Positions 37,025 through 45,784 of a stretch of 64,000 nt of DNA are shown here, piece after piece. Numbering within the stretch: the first letter of the stretch is position 1; each line of letters starts with the position of its first letter. The DNA is from Leptospira saintgironsiae (GTDB lineage: Bacteria; Spirochaetota; Leptospiria; Leptospirales; Leptospiraceae). The notes beneath the pieces were generated by a model, which saw nothing but the letters and a program-made list of their open reading frames with translations, was not told the origin of the DNA and did no database searches. The translations under genes and the position numbers were made by a program. The stretch lies in the NCBI RefSeq assembly GCF_002811765.1, contig NZ_NPDR01000008.1:1-64000 (forward strand). Reading direction: 5' to 3'.

Positions 37025-40000
37025 TTAGAATTTAATCTTCGATATGATCGTATAATCACGCTCGATAAGAGGTGAAACGAAGAAGTTATTCAAACCGTAT
37101 TGCAAAGTTCCTGGATTTAGAAGATTGACATTAAAACCACGGATCCTCGGCTGGAGAGCATCCTGAGAAAGCCAGAAAGCCATTGCAAAATTCGAATTTT
37201 GTAATGTAGAGACAACCGCACCTGTTTGAGCTCCCTGATTGAGAGTGCTCAAGAAGAACTCACCACTCCCTTTCAAAAAGAATTTGTCGACCGTGCTATC
37301 ATCAAGGATAGCCACCCTTCCACGGATGGTAGATTTAGCCCCCTCAACATGTTCCCAAGTAGCTAACGCATTTTTACCATTCAAAACCGCAGAACCTGCA
37401 TTACGACCTGTTGCGGAAGAATTCGAATTTAAAACGAGAGAAGTATTATAAGCCAACTGTCCATCTGACAAAGACAAAACTTTCATACGCATTGCGTTAT
37501 CCGCTATCGTCGAATAGAGAACTAATCCCTGATTCTGATTTGCAGATACATTCCAAGAGTTTGTGACGGTATTCGGATCCACCCGGAAGGCAGGTTTTAC
37601 TAATGCCCCTGTCGTCAGATTCACACCTGCCCCATTCAAGAAACCGCTATTGGTTCTCCACAAGGTCATAGCGTATGGATTGGTTCCACCCACAGAATAG
37701 GCAACGGATCGGATCGAATTTGTATAACCTCCTACATCATTTACGGTGTTAAGACTACCAACATTCGCAGGTGTAGAAAGATTGTAAGCCTGATGATAAG
37801 CAACTCCATAAGCATCAAATGTAGCATAACCTGAAAGCAAGGCGTAATTGCCGGTAGCACTCGCCGCAACAACCATCTTCCCTCTGCCAGCTGCGTCCTC
37901 TCTATAAGCATAAATGAAAGTTGCAGCTACCGGATTACCAGTCGTTGCATCATAAACTCGAGCTACTGCATCGTGTCTTGTCCATATAGCTATATAATCT
38001 AATACTTGAGTTACGTAACTTTGGTTGTATACAACAACCGCTCGACTCGTTCCGATCGCAGCATCTATAAACAACCCGCCTACTTCATATGGTCGAGTGA
38101 CCACTTTAGAATCAGTACCAATTTTGGTCGGTGTAGCTGTAGTCATATTCCAGAAGTTTACGAAGATATCGTTTCCATTCTCCCACACCAAAATTACTTT
38201 ACCATTTTCATTCACTTTCGCTACGAACTTGCCATTGGTACCGATATTCATGCTTGCAGAATTCATATCGAATTGAGCAGCTAAAGGTTGCTGGGTTGAA
38301 GTGGTATACATTCTTCCCCAGATATCCCCATCTTTTTTCCAAATGACTAAGGTATAATCATTGTAAGTCACAGTTTGTGGATTACTCAAAGGATTAGAGC
38401 CGGTATGTTCTCCGACAATATAGTCAGAAGCCCCTGCTTCCAATCGATAGACGAGACTATTGCTAGTAGCAAGGCCGAATAATCCATTCGATAGAAAACC
38501 GTCAAAGTCACCTCCGTCCGCCCAAGAACTCCAAAGAGCGACTCCCTGATTATAATTTCCCATCCAATTGATCGCATTGAAATCAGGATAAAATCCCAAA
38601 CACCCAAGAGGATGTTTGGCTTCCGTTGTACAACTAACGGATGAATTAGCGCGGAACGGTAAATTTTGTGCTGTCGTGTAAGAAGTTGGATTGGTCGTTT
38701 CCAAGTTCCACTTTGCAATAAACCCAGTGTCTTGCGTGATCTTGACATCCGCTTGTGTAAGGCCACTCTGCGTAATGACAGTAGTTGTTTTATCAGCCGA
38801 GAAGGTGACCGGTTGATCGAGCTGAATCGAAACCCCTCCATCAGTGTCTGGGGTCGTAGAAAAATTAACTACAGAGAATGTCTGAGGATTATTACCGATC
38901 TGTAATACATCATTTTTCTCTATCAATCCATATGGCTTCATCACTCGAATCGTCAGTGAGTTATTAGCGCCCACTATTGCATCGGCCAAAGTTCCACGCA
39001 TCTTTCCTACCTTAGAATAAGCCAAAGGCCAGACCGTTCTACGGTACGCGTTATTTAAGGCAGGTCGGATATATAATTCTACAACGGATGTCTCTACATC
39101 CAAAACATCGTGCTGGGTAGGAAGCTTCACGCAAAGTTTCAAAGTCTGAGTTGCATGACTAAAGGTCACACCGCATGATTGGAGCTTGTAAGGATCGGAA
39201 CTTCCTAAATCCTTTTCGATATGCATCCAATCTGTTCTTTGAGCCCCGAAGCCCATACTGATCTCAAAATCAGCCATCTCGGTCCTTTCAAAGAGAAGAG
39301 AAGAAGTTATCCTGTTATATGAGAAATCCGTAAAGTATTGAAGAGGACTAGTTGAAGACGGAACCCCAAAACTTGGATTCAAGTATTGAGTTTTGTCTAA
39401 CTTGATTGTTAATTCAATCTGTTCACCAAATCCTACTGCTCCCAAGTAAACAGAGTTAGTATTCGGATAATAAGTGTGATCTCCTAAAGATGCGAGATCC
39501 CATGCTGTATTCAATTTGAATGGAAGATTGGTGACCAGAGGATTTGTTCCGAAATCACGCAGCTTCGCTCCGTAATCGCGCATGGAGATATATACGATCT
39601 CAATCGTATCTCCTGCCCAAATCATTGAATCGATTCCTTTTAGGACGGAAGCCGGTCTTGGACTTGCGGGATCGAAAATAGCAGTCTCTTTATTACTTCC
39701 AAATAATACATATTCAGTGAAATTGTAATACTTACCTTTTGAGAATACAACCCAGAAGCCTGCGTTATTTTTCTCTTCTTCAGTCCAAGCGCTAATCGGT
39801 TTTTGGATGCAGGCTTTTCTTTTTACACCATCCGATCCGGTATATTCTAAATCTCCAGGCTCACAAGGAACAGTATTCTTGATCCCTCCAATCGACTTGA
39901 TCGAACTAGCAAAGATCCGGGATGAATTTAATTTTGGTGCAACCTCTTGCATATCAACGGCGACGTTTTCATACGTTATTTCTAATCCAGAACATTCGAT

Positions 40001-41368
40001 TCTTTTTAAAGCATTTCGCAAAGTGATTCCGGGAGATAAATTCGTGGAAACGGAAGTTGTATTGCATAAATCCACATCAGCCACACCTGCATCAAAGGCA
40101 GCTACTCTATACATTTCTCTAAAGCCCGGTCCGAAAATTTTCACAAGCGCAGTTCTTGCCTTTGAGTTTTCTTCGACGATCTTTAAGTTATCCCCTGTAA
40201 AATTCAAAAGAGAAGAGCGGTAATTCGAATCAGGAACATGTGTCATTTCATAATCTACGATATAGATCTTTGGAGTGTATCCAGATGCAATCGCCTTCTC
40301 TACCTCGGCCGTGTTTAGCGTGCTTAACTCGATCACATAGGGTCCAAACTTAGTTCCCCCATACACCGAAACTTCAAAAGGACTAAAATCAGAATTCAAA
40401 AGTCTGAAACTTTGAATTGGAATTAGATCTCCTTCTCCCGTTTCAAACATTAGAGAACAAAGAATGTTCTTAATTTTAACCGGCATATTTACTGTTTGGT
40501 TTTCAATATATAACGCAGCTCTTACATAACCTGCATTTGGATTTACCTTAGAAGTAGTACTTACTTTCGCAGCTTTATCTCTACGATACTTCATCGCTTT
40601 ATCGCTAGAAGAATTTGCTTTAACGCTCCAAGCTTCTCTATCTAGATTATTTACAAAAGGTTTATCTGCCCATTTAGTTAATGTCTTCGAAGTGGATGCG
40701 GTAACTCCCCAGTTCTTAGAGGAGCTTGTCCCGTAGTTAGCTCCTGTTCCTTGCCATTTAGCGCCCATACTTTCCGAGAATGAACTAGCGGAATTCAATG
40801 ATATAGAATCAGAGTAAGTATCCTGGAACTGAACGGTCTTTAAGTTCAGTTCGTTCTGATGAATTTTCTCAGAACCTTCATTTCGGGTAGAGGCAAAATC
40901 TTGGGATCCGATCTCACTTATAATTTCGTCTGCCTGTTGGCTTGAATTTAATTCGATCGCTATCTTCATCGTTACCGGCGGAGCAATGATAGTGTCGATC
41001 ATCGGGTAATCGGCCACCCATACGTTAGTCGTCGTTTCATTTGCATTCTGGATCCCATCACCATCGAAATCGTTTAGGATATTTGTTCCTGTGGGATCGA
41101 TTGCTCCACCTAATGCTTTTACGCTTACCTTAGTTCCCGGAGGAAGGCTGAAAAGATTATCTATAGGAACGATAGGAGGTGTCGGCAAACCAGGAAGGCC
41201 GCCTTTATCGCGAATTAATGGAACCTTTTCAGCAACAAGCCAAGTTGCTTTTGTTAAATCTACGTTCCCGTTCCCAAAACCTAGATCACTTAAACAACCT
41301 GCAAAGGTAAATGCAACCGAAGCTAATATAAATTTCCTAACAACAATCCTGACGATCAAATCGTACAT
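37025..41368 (-). CDS. Giant PA-like lipoprotein A
   Basis: This lipoprotein of about 1447 aa is paralogous along its whole length to the next gene. The ATG at 41368 (GGGGG upstream) is chosen over a GTG eight codons earlier. The lipobox ends FAGC. The order of regions is the DFDGDGIQNANE calcium-loop-like motif near 100, WVADYPMID, then a shorter Ser-rich candidate insertion loop (SDSISLNSASSFSESMG). After that come RYVRAALY-like strands (AGYVRAALYIENQT), VKIFGPGFREMYRVAAFDA, PGITLRNALKRIECSG, a middle domain and a C-terminal blade-repeat region ending LIERDYTIISKIKF. The PA/binary-toxin-B likeness is my reading; lipoprotein status and paralogy are clear. It is the first gene of the accessory block. 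Its leader is 615 bp of AT-rich DNA with a palindrome. Confidence 0.85.
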   Translation of the reverse strand: MYDLIVRIVVRKFILASVAFTFAGCLSDLGFGNGNVDLTKATWLVAEKVPLIRDKGGLPGLPTPPIVPIDNLFSLPPGTKVSVKALGGAIDPTGTNILNDFDGDGIQNANETTTNVWVADYPMIDTIIAPPVTMKIAIELNSSQQADEIISEIGSQDFASTRNEGSEKIHQNELNLKTVQFQDTYSDSISLNSASSFSESMGAKWQGTGANYGTSSSKNWGVTASTSKTLTKWADKPFVNNLDREAWSVKANSSSDKAMKYRRDKAAKVSTTSKVNPNAGYVRAALYIENQTVNMPVKIKNILCSLMFETGEGDLIPIQSFRLLNSDFSPFEVSVYGGTKFGPYVIELSTLNTAEVEKAIASGYTPKIYIVDYEMTHVPDSNYRSSLLNFTGDNLKIVEENSKARTALVKIFGPGFREMYRVAAFDAGVADVDLCNTTSVSTNLSPGITLRNALKRIECSGLEITYENVAVDMQEVAPKLNSSRIFASSIKSIGGIKNTVPCEPGDLEYTGSDGVKRKACIQKPISAWTEEEKNNAGFWVVFSKGKYYNFTEYVLFGSNKETAIFDPASPRPASVLKGIDSMIWAGDTIEIVYISMRDYGAKLRDFGTNPLVTNLPFKLNTAWDLASLGDHTYYPNTNSVYLGAVGFGEQIELTIKLDKTQYLNPSFGVPSSTSPLQYFTDFSYNRITSSLLFERTEMADFEISMGFGAQRTDWMHIEKDLGSSDPYKLQSCGVTFSHATQTLKLCVKLPTQHDVLDVETSVVELYIRPALNNAYRRTVWPLAYSKVGKMRGTLADAIVGANNSLTIRVMKPYGLIEKNDVLQIGNNPQTFSVVNFSTTPDTDGGVSIQLDQPVTFSADKTTTVITQSGLTQADVKITQDTGFIAKWNLETTNPTSYTTAQNLPFRANSSVSCTTEAKHPLGCLGFYPDFNAINWMGNYNQGVALWSSWADGGDFDGFLSNGLFGLATSNSLVYRLEAGASDYIVGEHTGSNPLSNPQTVTYNDYTLVIWKKDGDIWGRMYTTSTQQPLAAQFDMNSASMNIGTNGKFVAKVNENGKVILVWENGNDIFVNFWNMTTATPTKIGTDSKVVTRPYEVGGLFIDAAIGTSRAVVVYNQSYVTQVLDYIAIWTRHDAVARVYDATTGNPVAATFIYAYREDAAGRGKMVVAASATGNYALLSGYATFDAYGVAYHQAYNLSTPANVGSLNTVNDVGGYTNSIRSVAYSVGGTNPYAMTLWRTNSGFLNGAGVNLTTGALVKPAFRVDPNTVTNSWNVSANQNQGLVLYSTIADNAMRMKVLSLSDGQLAYNTSLVLNSNSSATGRNAGSAVLNGKNALATWEHVEGAKSTIRGRVAILDDSTVDKFFLKGSGEFFLSTLNQGAQTGAVVSTLQNSNFAMAFWLSQDALQPRIRGFNVNLLNPGTLQYGLNNFFVSPLIERDYTIISKIKF

Positions 41369-41983
41369 CGAACGAACCCCCGGCCCTATCACTTAAAGAA
41401 CCCAATACAAAATACAAAACATCCCGGACAAATTTTTCGACGTGAGTCGACTTTTTTGACTAAGTTCAAATTTCTACTCACAGTTATGCCTGATTCACCT
41501 TTAAATCGAAACACAACTCGGACGTTTGGAAGGACGTTTCAAAAAAGTTCCCATTTTTGTCTAATTTTTTGTGTGAAACTTAAAAAAATTTTTGGAAATG
41601 TAGAGAATATAAACAGTTATCGCGATGAAACGAAGCTAACAGAAAAAATTTTGGGAACTCTTTCTCTCAAATGGGGTAACGCGTTTTCTTAAACGTGTAT
41701 CCCATAACGGATACTTTACAGTATCCTAATATGGGATATTTTTACGGAAGATTTTTCACCAAAAGAAGGAACTTGCAATTTTTATAATATATAAATTCAA
41801 TATTTTAGAAATTAATTATTTATAAAATGACCGATGTAATCTCGGTTAGCAGGGAAATCAAAGTATACATACCTTTGTTTCTTTATTTAAATCTGCAATG
41901 GCCCATACATTGCGAAGGATATTCCTCCCTTTTATTACTATAAAAAGCTTGTACTAAAAAGCCTTTTCATATAATCTTTCCCA
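41369..41983. other. Long AT-rich divergent intergenic region with palindrome
   Basis: This 615-bp gap lies between the toxin-block leader gene (minus) and coaE (plus) and should hold both promoters. It contains a striking nested palindrome at 41699-41737: outer arms ATCCCATA/TATGGGAT and inner arms GGATAC/GTATCC around TTTACA, followed by a short T-run on the plus strand. A smaller TCGAC/GTCGA hairpin lies at 41437-41450 before a T-run. No convincing gene is seen; the only longer open frame (41456-41692) lacks an ATG at its start and any homology I recognise. Confidence 0.6.
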
Positions 41984-42610
41984 ATGACTCGGTCCTCTCT
42001 TAGAACTGACAGGGCTTTTCTTGTCGGGATCACTGGGATGATCGGTGGAGGTAAATCCACCGCGGCTCGGATCTTAGAAGAGTTGGGCGGAGTAAGGATC
42101 AGCGCTGACGAAATTGCCCGTAAATATACGGACCCAGACAGCCCGATCTCTAAGGAACTGATAGATTCCTTGGGTCCAGAAATTCTGGATGAGTCTGATA
42201 AAATAGATCGAAAAAGGATCGCAAAGTTAGTGTTCGGTAATCCCGAAAAACTAAAGATCCTAAACTCTTTAACACATCCGAGGATACGTAAGGAGTTTTT
42301 GGAAGTTCTGGGCAGCTTGAAAGAAGCGAGCCTGGTGCTGTGGGAAGTCCCACTTCTATTCGAAACGGACTCTTATACACTTTGTGATACTACAGTCTGT
42401 GTGATCTCAGACCCTGAAGTTTCCTTAGAAAGGACAGTAAAAAGGGACGGGATTAGCAGAGAAGAAGCGGAAGCCAGGGCAAAAAGCCAGCTTTCACTTC
42501 AGGAAAAAGCGAAGAAGGCCGACTATTCCATTAAGAACACAGGGGATTTGCAGGACCTTCGTAAAGAATGCGAATATTTGTACGCTGAGTTAAAAGGAAG
42601 AATGAAATGA
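41984..42610 (+). CDS. coaE: Dephospho-CoA kinase
   Basis: This 208-aa cytoplasmic kinase catalyses the last step of coenzyme A synthesis, phosphorylating the 3'-hydroxyl of dephospho-CoA. The P-loop is GMIGGGKSTAARIL near residues 18-31. The substrate motif ISADEIARKY and the segment LVLWEVPLLFETD are typical of CoaE. Length is normal for the family. Its stop overlaps the start of the SPOR-domain gene (ATGA), so the two are translationally coupled. Confidence 0.96.
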   Translation: MTRSSLRTDRAFLVGITGMIGGGKSTAARILEELGGVRISADEIARKYTDPDSPISKELIDSLGPEILDESDKIDRKRIAKLVFGNPEKLKILNSLTHPRIRKEFLEVLGSLKEASLVLWEVPLLFETDSYTLCDTTVCVISDPEVSLERTVKRDGISREEAEARAKSQLSLQEKAKKADYSIKNTGDLQDLRKECEYLYAELKGRMK

Positions 42611-43272
42611 AGGAAAAAATTTTCTACGTCATCAATCTGGACAATAAAAGGATCTCCCTACTCTCTCTATTTTTAGTGGGACTTCTTTTTTCATTCTTCT
42701 TCTTAGGAGTTTCCGTAGGTAGAAAGAGAGGCCAAGTGCAAGACGACCTGGCTCTGAACTCCAATAGAGATAATATACAATCCTTATCTTCTTCCGCTGT
42801 GAACCAAGCGATAGAAGAATCATCAGCTACTTCTAATATTAAAAAAGAAGAAGAAGTTAAATTCAGAAATCTTCCTCCTGGTGCAGAAGTTGTGGATCTA
42901 AGATCCGATATTTCTCCTGCAAAAAAAGAAGAACCATCTAAGATTGAAGTAGAAGCTCCATCTTCTTCTCATCCTGAAAAAAAATTAGTTCGGAAAGAAA
43001 AGGAATCTAAAAAATCCGTTCATACTTCTCCTCGTAAGGCGGCGGTACACAAGGCCGATAATGATTTTTTCGTTCAAGTAGCGGCGTTTAAGACCAAAGA
43101 AAAGGCAGATGAACTCAAGTCGTCTTTAGGTGGGAAGTCCTACGTGAAAAAAACTAAAAATGGCTATTTTACTGTCCGCATGGGAAATTTTCCGTCCAAA
43201 GATGACGCTGAAAAATCTATGAAAAAACTTCCAGGTAACTTGAAAGAAAACGCTTTGGTCTCTAAGGAATAA
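42607..43272 (+). CDS. SPOR-domain membrane protein
   Basis: This 221-aa single-pass membrane protein has one N-terminal helix (residues about 15-37, LFLVGLLFSFFFLGVSVG). A long charged Lys/Glu/Ser/Pro-rich periplasmic linker follows, then a C-terminal SPOR domain (DNDFFVQVAAFKTKEKADEL to NGYFTVRMGNFPSKDDAEK). SPOR domains bind denuded glycan strands of peptidoglycan at division septa. It starts inside the coaE stop codon region (4-bp overlap). It likely localises to the septum; a specific partner is not evident. Confidence 0.9.
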   Translation: MKEKIFYVINLDNKRISLLSLFLVGLLFSFFFLGVSVGRKRGQVQDDLALNSNRDNIQSLSSSAVNQAIEESSATSNIKKEEEVKFRNLPPGAEVVDLRSDISPAKKEEPSKIEVEAPSSSHPEKKLVRKEKESKKSVHTSPRKAAVHKADNDFFVQVAAFKTKEKADELKSSLGGKSYVKKTKNGYFTVRMGNFPSKDDAEKSMKKLPGNLKENALVSKE

Positions 43273-43358
43273 TTTTTTTAGATATTCCTCTAGTTGAACT
43301 TCTGCATTTTTTCAATTGACCTAGGAACCGTGAAACCCCAAGTTCGTTGTTAACAGAA

Positions 43359-44009
43359 ATGGATCTGAAAGAACTCGAACCAGTTCGTCTTGCCGTTGTC
43401 AGATCCACAATCGAAAGATTGCGTCATACATATTCGGATCTTTTAACATCGATTAAGGGATACGATGGGATTCCCTCCTTTTTCGAAAACAATCTCTATG
43501 CTCCTACCAATAAGGAAGAAAGAGACAATGCACTCGAAAGTTTATACGAAAAATTAAAAACGGTCGCGGGTAAGTCCATGACCGATAATATCCATCAGAT
43601 TATTCTACTAAACAAACTCACTGACTCTTTGGATTTTGATACTGCAAAAGTAGTGATCGAAAACAATCTGATGGAGAATGGAGAAATTCCTCAAGAAAGC
43701 CTTTATGCAGCTTTGGGTGCGACCGGCAGATTCGATGATAGAAGAGCTCAGATCAGCATGGTGGGAGACACTCTAAAGTTCTTCTTCTCCCTTTCCAAAC
43801 TTCCTATGGTAAAACTCATTATGGCGCCGATCAAAGTTGCGGCATCTATGGTAGGGGCGACTTCTTTAGTGGATACTATGGAAGCAGGTTATAATCTTTC
43901 TTCAAAGATCAAAGATTTACAACCATTCATTGATTCATTTATAGATAGAGAAAACAGACTTTTAGGCAAACTGATCAACGGCGAAAAACACGAGCCTATC
44001 CAATTTTAA
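43359..44009 (+). CDS. Conserved hypothetical protein
   Basis: This protein of about 216 aa is mostly helical and has no signal peptide. It opens MDLKELEPVRLAVVRSTIERL and contains hydrophobic helices in the C-terminal half (MVKLIMAPIKVAASMVGATSLV), which could associate with the membrane. The ATG at 43359 is preferred over a TTG four codons upstream. No domain is recognised. It is separated from the SPOR gene by 86 bp and may share its transcript. Codon use is like its neighbours. Confidence 0.7.
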   Translation: MDLKELEPVRLAVVRSTIERLRHTYSDLLTSIKGYDGIPSFFENNLYAPTNKEERDNALESLYEKLKTVAGKSMTDNIHQIILLNKLTDSLDFDTAKVVIENNLMENGEIPQESLYAALGATGRFDDRRAQISMVGDTLKFFFSLSKLPMVKLIMAPIKVAASMVGATSLVDTMEAGYNLSSKIKDLQPFIDSFIDRENRLLGKLINGEKHEPIQF

Positions 44010-44105
44010 TTTTTCCAAAGAACTCCTTTTTGGATTCCCTCTTGCCTTTTTTTAGATTTCCTAAATCCTTTGCTCCGGCCGAATTTTTGGCCTTGGGGCA
44101 AACTC

Positions 44106-44789
44106 ATGTTTATAGGACATTATAGCGTTTCTTTCGCTTCTAAAAAAGCGGAACCTAAAACTCCTCTTTGGGCGAGTTTTGTGGGAGTTCAGTTCGTAGA
44201 TATTCTGTTTATGATCTTTATCTTATTCGGGATCGAAGGTGTCAGATTCGTTCCGGGATTTACCGAAGTAAATAATTTTGATCTTTATTATATGCCAATC
44301 ACTCATAGTTTAGTGGGTGGGATCGGCTGGTCGATCTTATGTTTTCTGATATTTAAATTCGTTTTTTTAAGATCCAAACCATATTCAGATTCTTTAAAGA
44401 ACAAAATTTCAGGACTCATTGGTTTGACTGTTCTTTCTCATTATTTCCTGGATCTTCCTATGCATACGCAGGATTTACCGATTCTATTTGATTCAGGTCC
44501 TAAAATAGGATTCGGCCTCTGGCATAATAGAACTCTTTCAATAGCAACAGAAGTAACTCTTACTCTAATCGGTTTGATCTTATATTTTAGAGCGACTAAA
44601 CCTGGTCCTACATTCGGTGGTAAATATGGAATGCAGATCTTTGGTGGAATACTTTTGGTTTTAGCGATTGCTACCCCATTCTTCCCTCCTCCAGTTAGTA
44701 TTCCAGAATTGGGAATCCAAGGACTAGTAGGTTATGCGGTGCTTGCTTGGGTGGCAGGCTGGTTAGACGGCAAAAGATTACCAGCTTAA
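44106..44789 (+). CDS. Multi-pass membrane protein, unknown function
   Basis: This inner-membrane protein of about 227 aa has roughly six hydrophobic helices. The start MFIGHYSVSFASKKAEP, with GHYSVSF near the N-terminus and a later YYMPITHSLVGGIGWS and SHYFLDLPMH, has the His-rich pattern of membrane-bound metal-dependent hydrolase-like (YdjM/DUF457-type) proteins. These conserved His/Asp residues could bind metal, but the link is tentative. The ATG at 44106 has GGGG upstream; the longer frame starts from a TTG and adds an unlikely leader. A CPBP protease gene follows 31 bp on, probably cotranscribed. Confidence 0.72.
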   Translation: MFIGHYSVSFASKKAEPKTPLWASFVGVQFVDILFMIFILFGIEGVRFVPGFTEVNNFDLYYMPITHSLVGGIGWSILCFLIFKFVFLRSKPYSDSLKNKISGLIGLTVLSHYFLDLPMHTQDLPILFDSGPKIGFGLWHNRTLSIATEVTLTLIGLILYFRATKPGPTFGGKYGMQIFGGILLVLAIATPFFPPPVSIPELGIQGLVGYAVLAWVAGWLDGKRLPA

Positions 44790-44820
44790 GTCCAGATCTC
44801 ATTAGGTAAATTTTTAAACT

Positions 44821-45639
44821 GTGCAAAATAAAACTCATTCATTCTTAGGAGCATTCGGTCTTTGCTTTTTAGTGATAGTTACGGGTCTTGGAATTGGGAT
44901 CGCGTTTGCGATCCTTCAATCCGTAACAAAATTGAATTTAGATGCAAAAGTTATCACTGCAATAGGGAACTCTCTTTCATTTGGATTCGCAATTTGGATC
45001 GGACTTAAAATTTCCGGAAAAGAATATTCTGAAGTTTTAAGATTCCGGTCTCCAAAAGTTTTAGAGAGTCTCAGTTTTGCAATCACTGCGATTGGGTTCT
45101 CGTTTCTTCTTTCTGAAGTGGATAATTTGTTTTCTATGTTAGTCCCTAAGCCGGACTTTATCATAAACTTATTCCAAGGACTGTTCGATGGGGAGAATAT
45201 ATTTTTATCTGCGATCTTACTTTCAGTTGTAGCTCCACTCACAGAAGAACTTATGTTCAGAGGAGTGATCTTAGATAGATTTTTAAAACACTTTTCTGTA
45301 TCTTCTTCTTTTCTTCTCTCTTCTTTCTTATTCGGGCTAATACATTTAAATCCATGGCAATTTATAGGATCCAGTATTCTTGGGATCTATATGGCTTGGG
45401 TGGTTTATAAAACAGATTCGATCTGGAATTCAATTATAGTCCATGCAGTCTTTAATGGGATCCCGCTTATCGTTCTGCACGGGCTGCAACTCGAGATCCC
45501 AGGTTTTTCGGCACCGATTGCTGGAAAAATTCAGGTTCTTCAACCTGTTTGGCTAGACCTTTTGGGCTTACTGATTACGTGTTTTGGACTATCTTTAACA
45601 TTCTTTTTATTTAGAAGTCGTAACGAAAAAACCGCATAA
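44821..45639 (+). CDS. CPBP-family intramembrane glutamic endopeptidase
   Basis: This 272-aa protein has about eight transmembrane helices and the CPBP (Abi/Rce1-like) motifs: PLTEELMFRGVILDR (EExxxR), FGLIHLNPWQF (FxxxH), and SIIVHAVFNG (HxxxN). These form the active site of intramembrane glutamyl proteases related to CAAX processing enzymes. Bacterial members take part in bacteriocin immunity, regulated proteolysis or unknown tasks. It uses a GTG start. The fold and catalytic residues are intact; the substrate is unknown. Confidence 0.92.
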   Translation: MQNKTHSFLGAFGLCFLVIVTGLGIGIAFAILQSVTKLNLDAKVITAIGNSLSFGFAIWIGLKISGKEYSEVLRFRSPKVLESLSFAITAIGFSFLLSEVDNLFSMLVPKPDFIINLFQGLFDGENIFLSAILLSVVAPLTEELMFRGVILDRFLKHFSVSSSFLLSSFLFGLIHLNPWQFIGSSILGIYMAWVVYKTDSIWNSIIVHAVFNGIPLIVLHGLQLEIPGFSAPIAGKIQVLQPVWLDLLGLLITCFGLSLTFFLFRSRNEKTA

Positions 45640-45784
45640 GCTAACAATCCGAAGACTCATTTTTCCTATTCGGATTACAACTGTGTAGTTTTTTCGTTTT
45701 TAGAAGTCGAAGAGTATTGGCCGAACCATCTCGGCCATTCGTATATTCGGGTCACTCCGTTAGAATTAGAAAGGCAAACAAACA

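Noticed and set aside
41456..41692. 78-codon frame upstream of the nested palindrome
   Set aside because: It has no ATG at its beginning and no ribosome binding site, and its composition matches AT-rich intergenic DNA; a transcript ending at the palindrome cannot be excluded.
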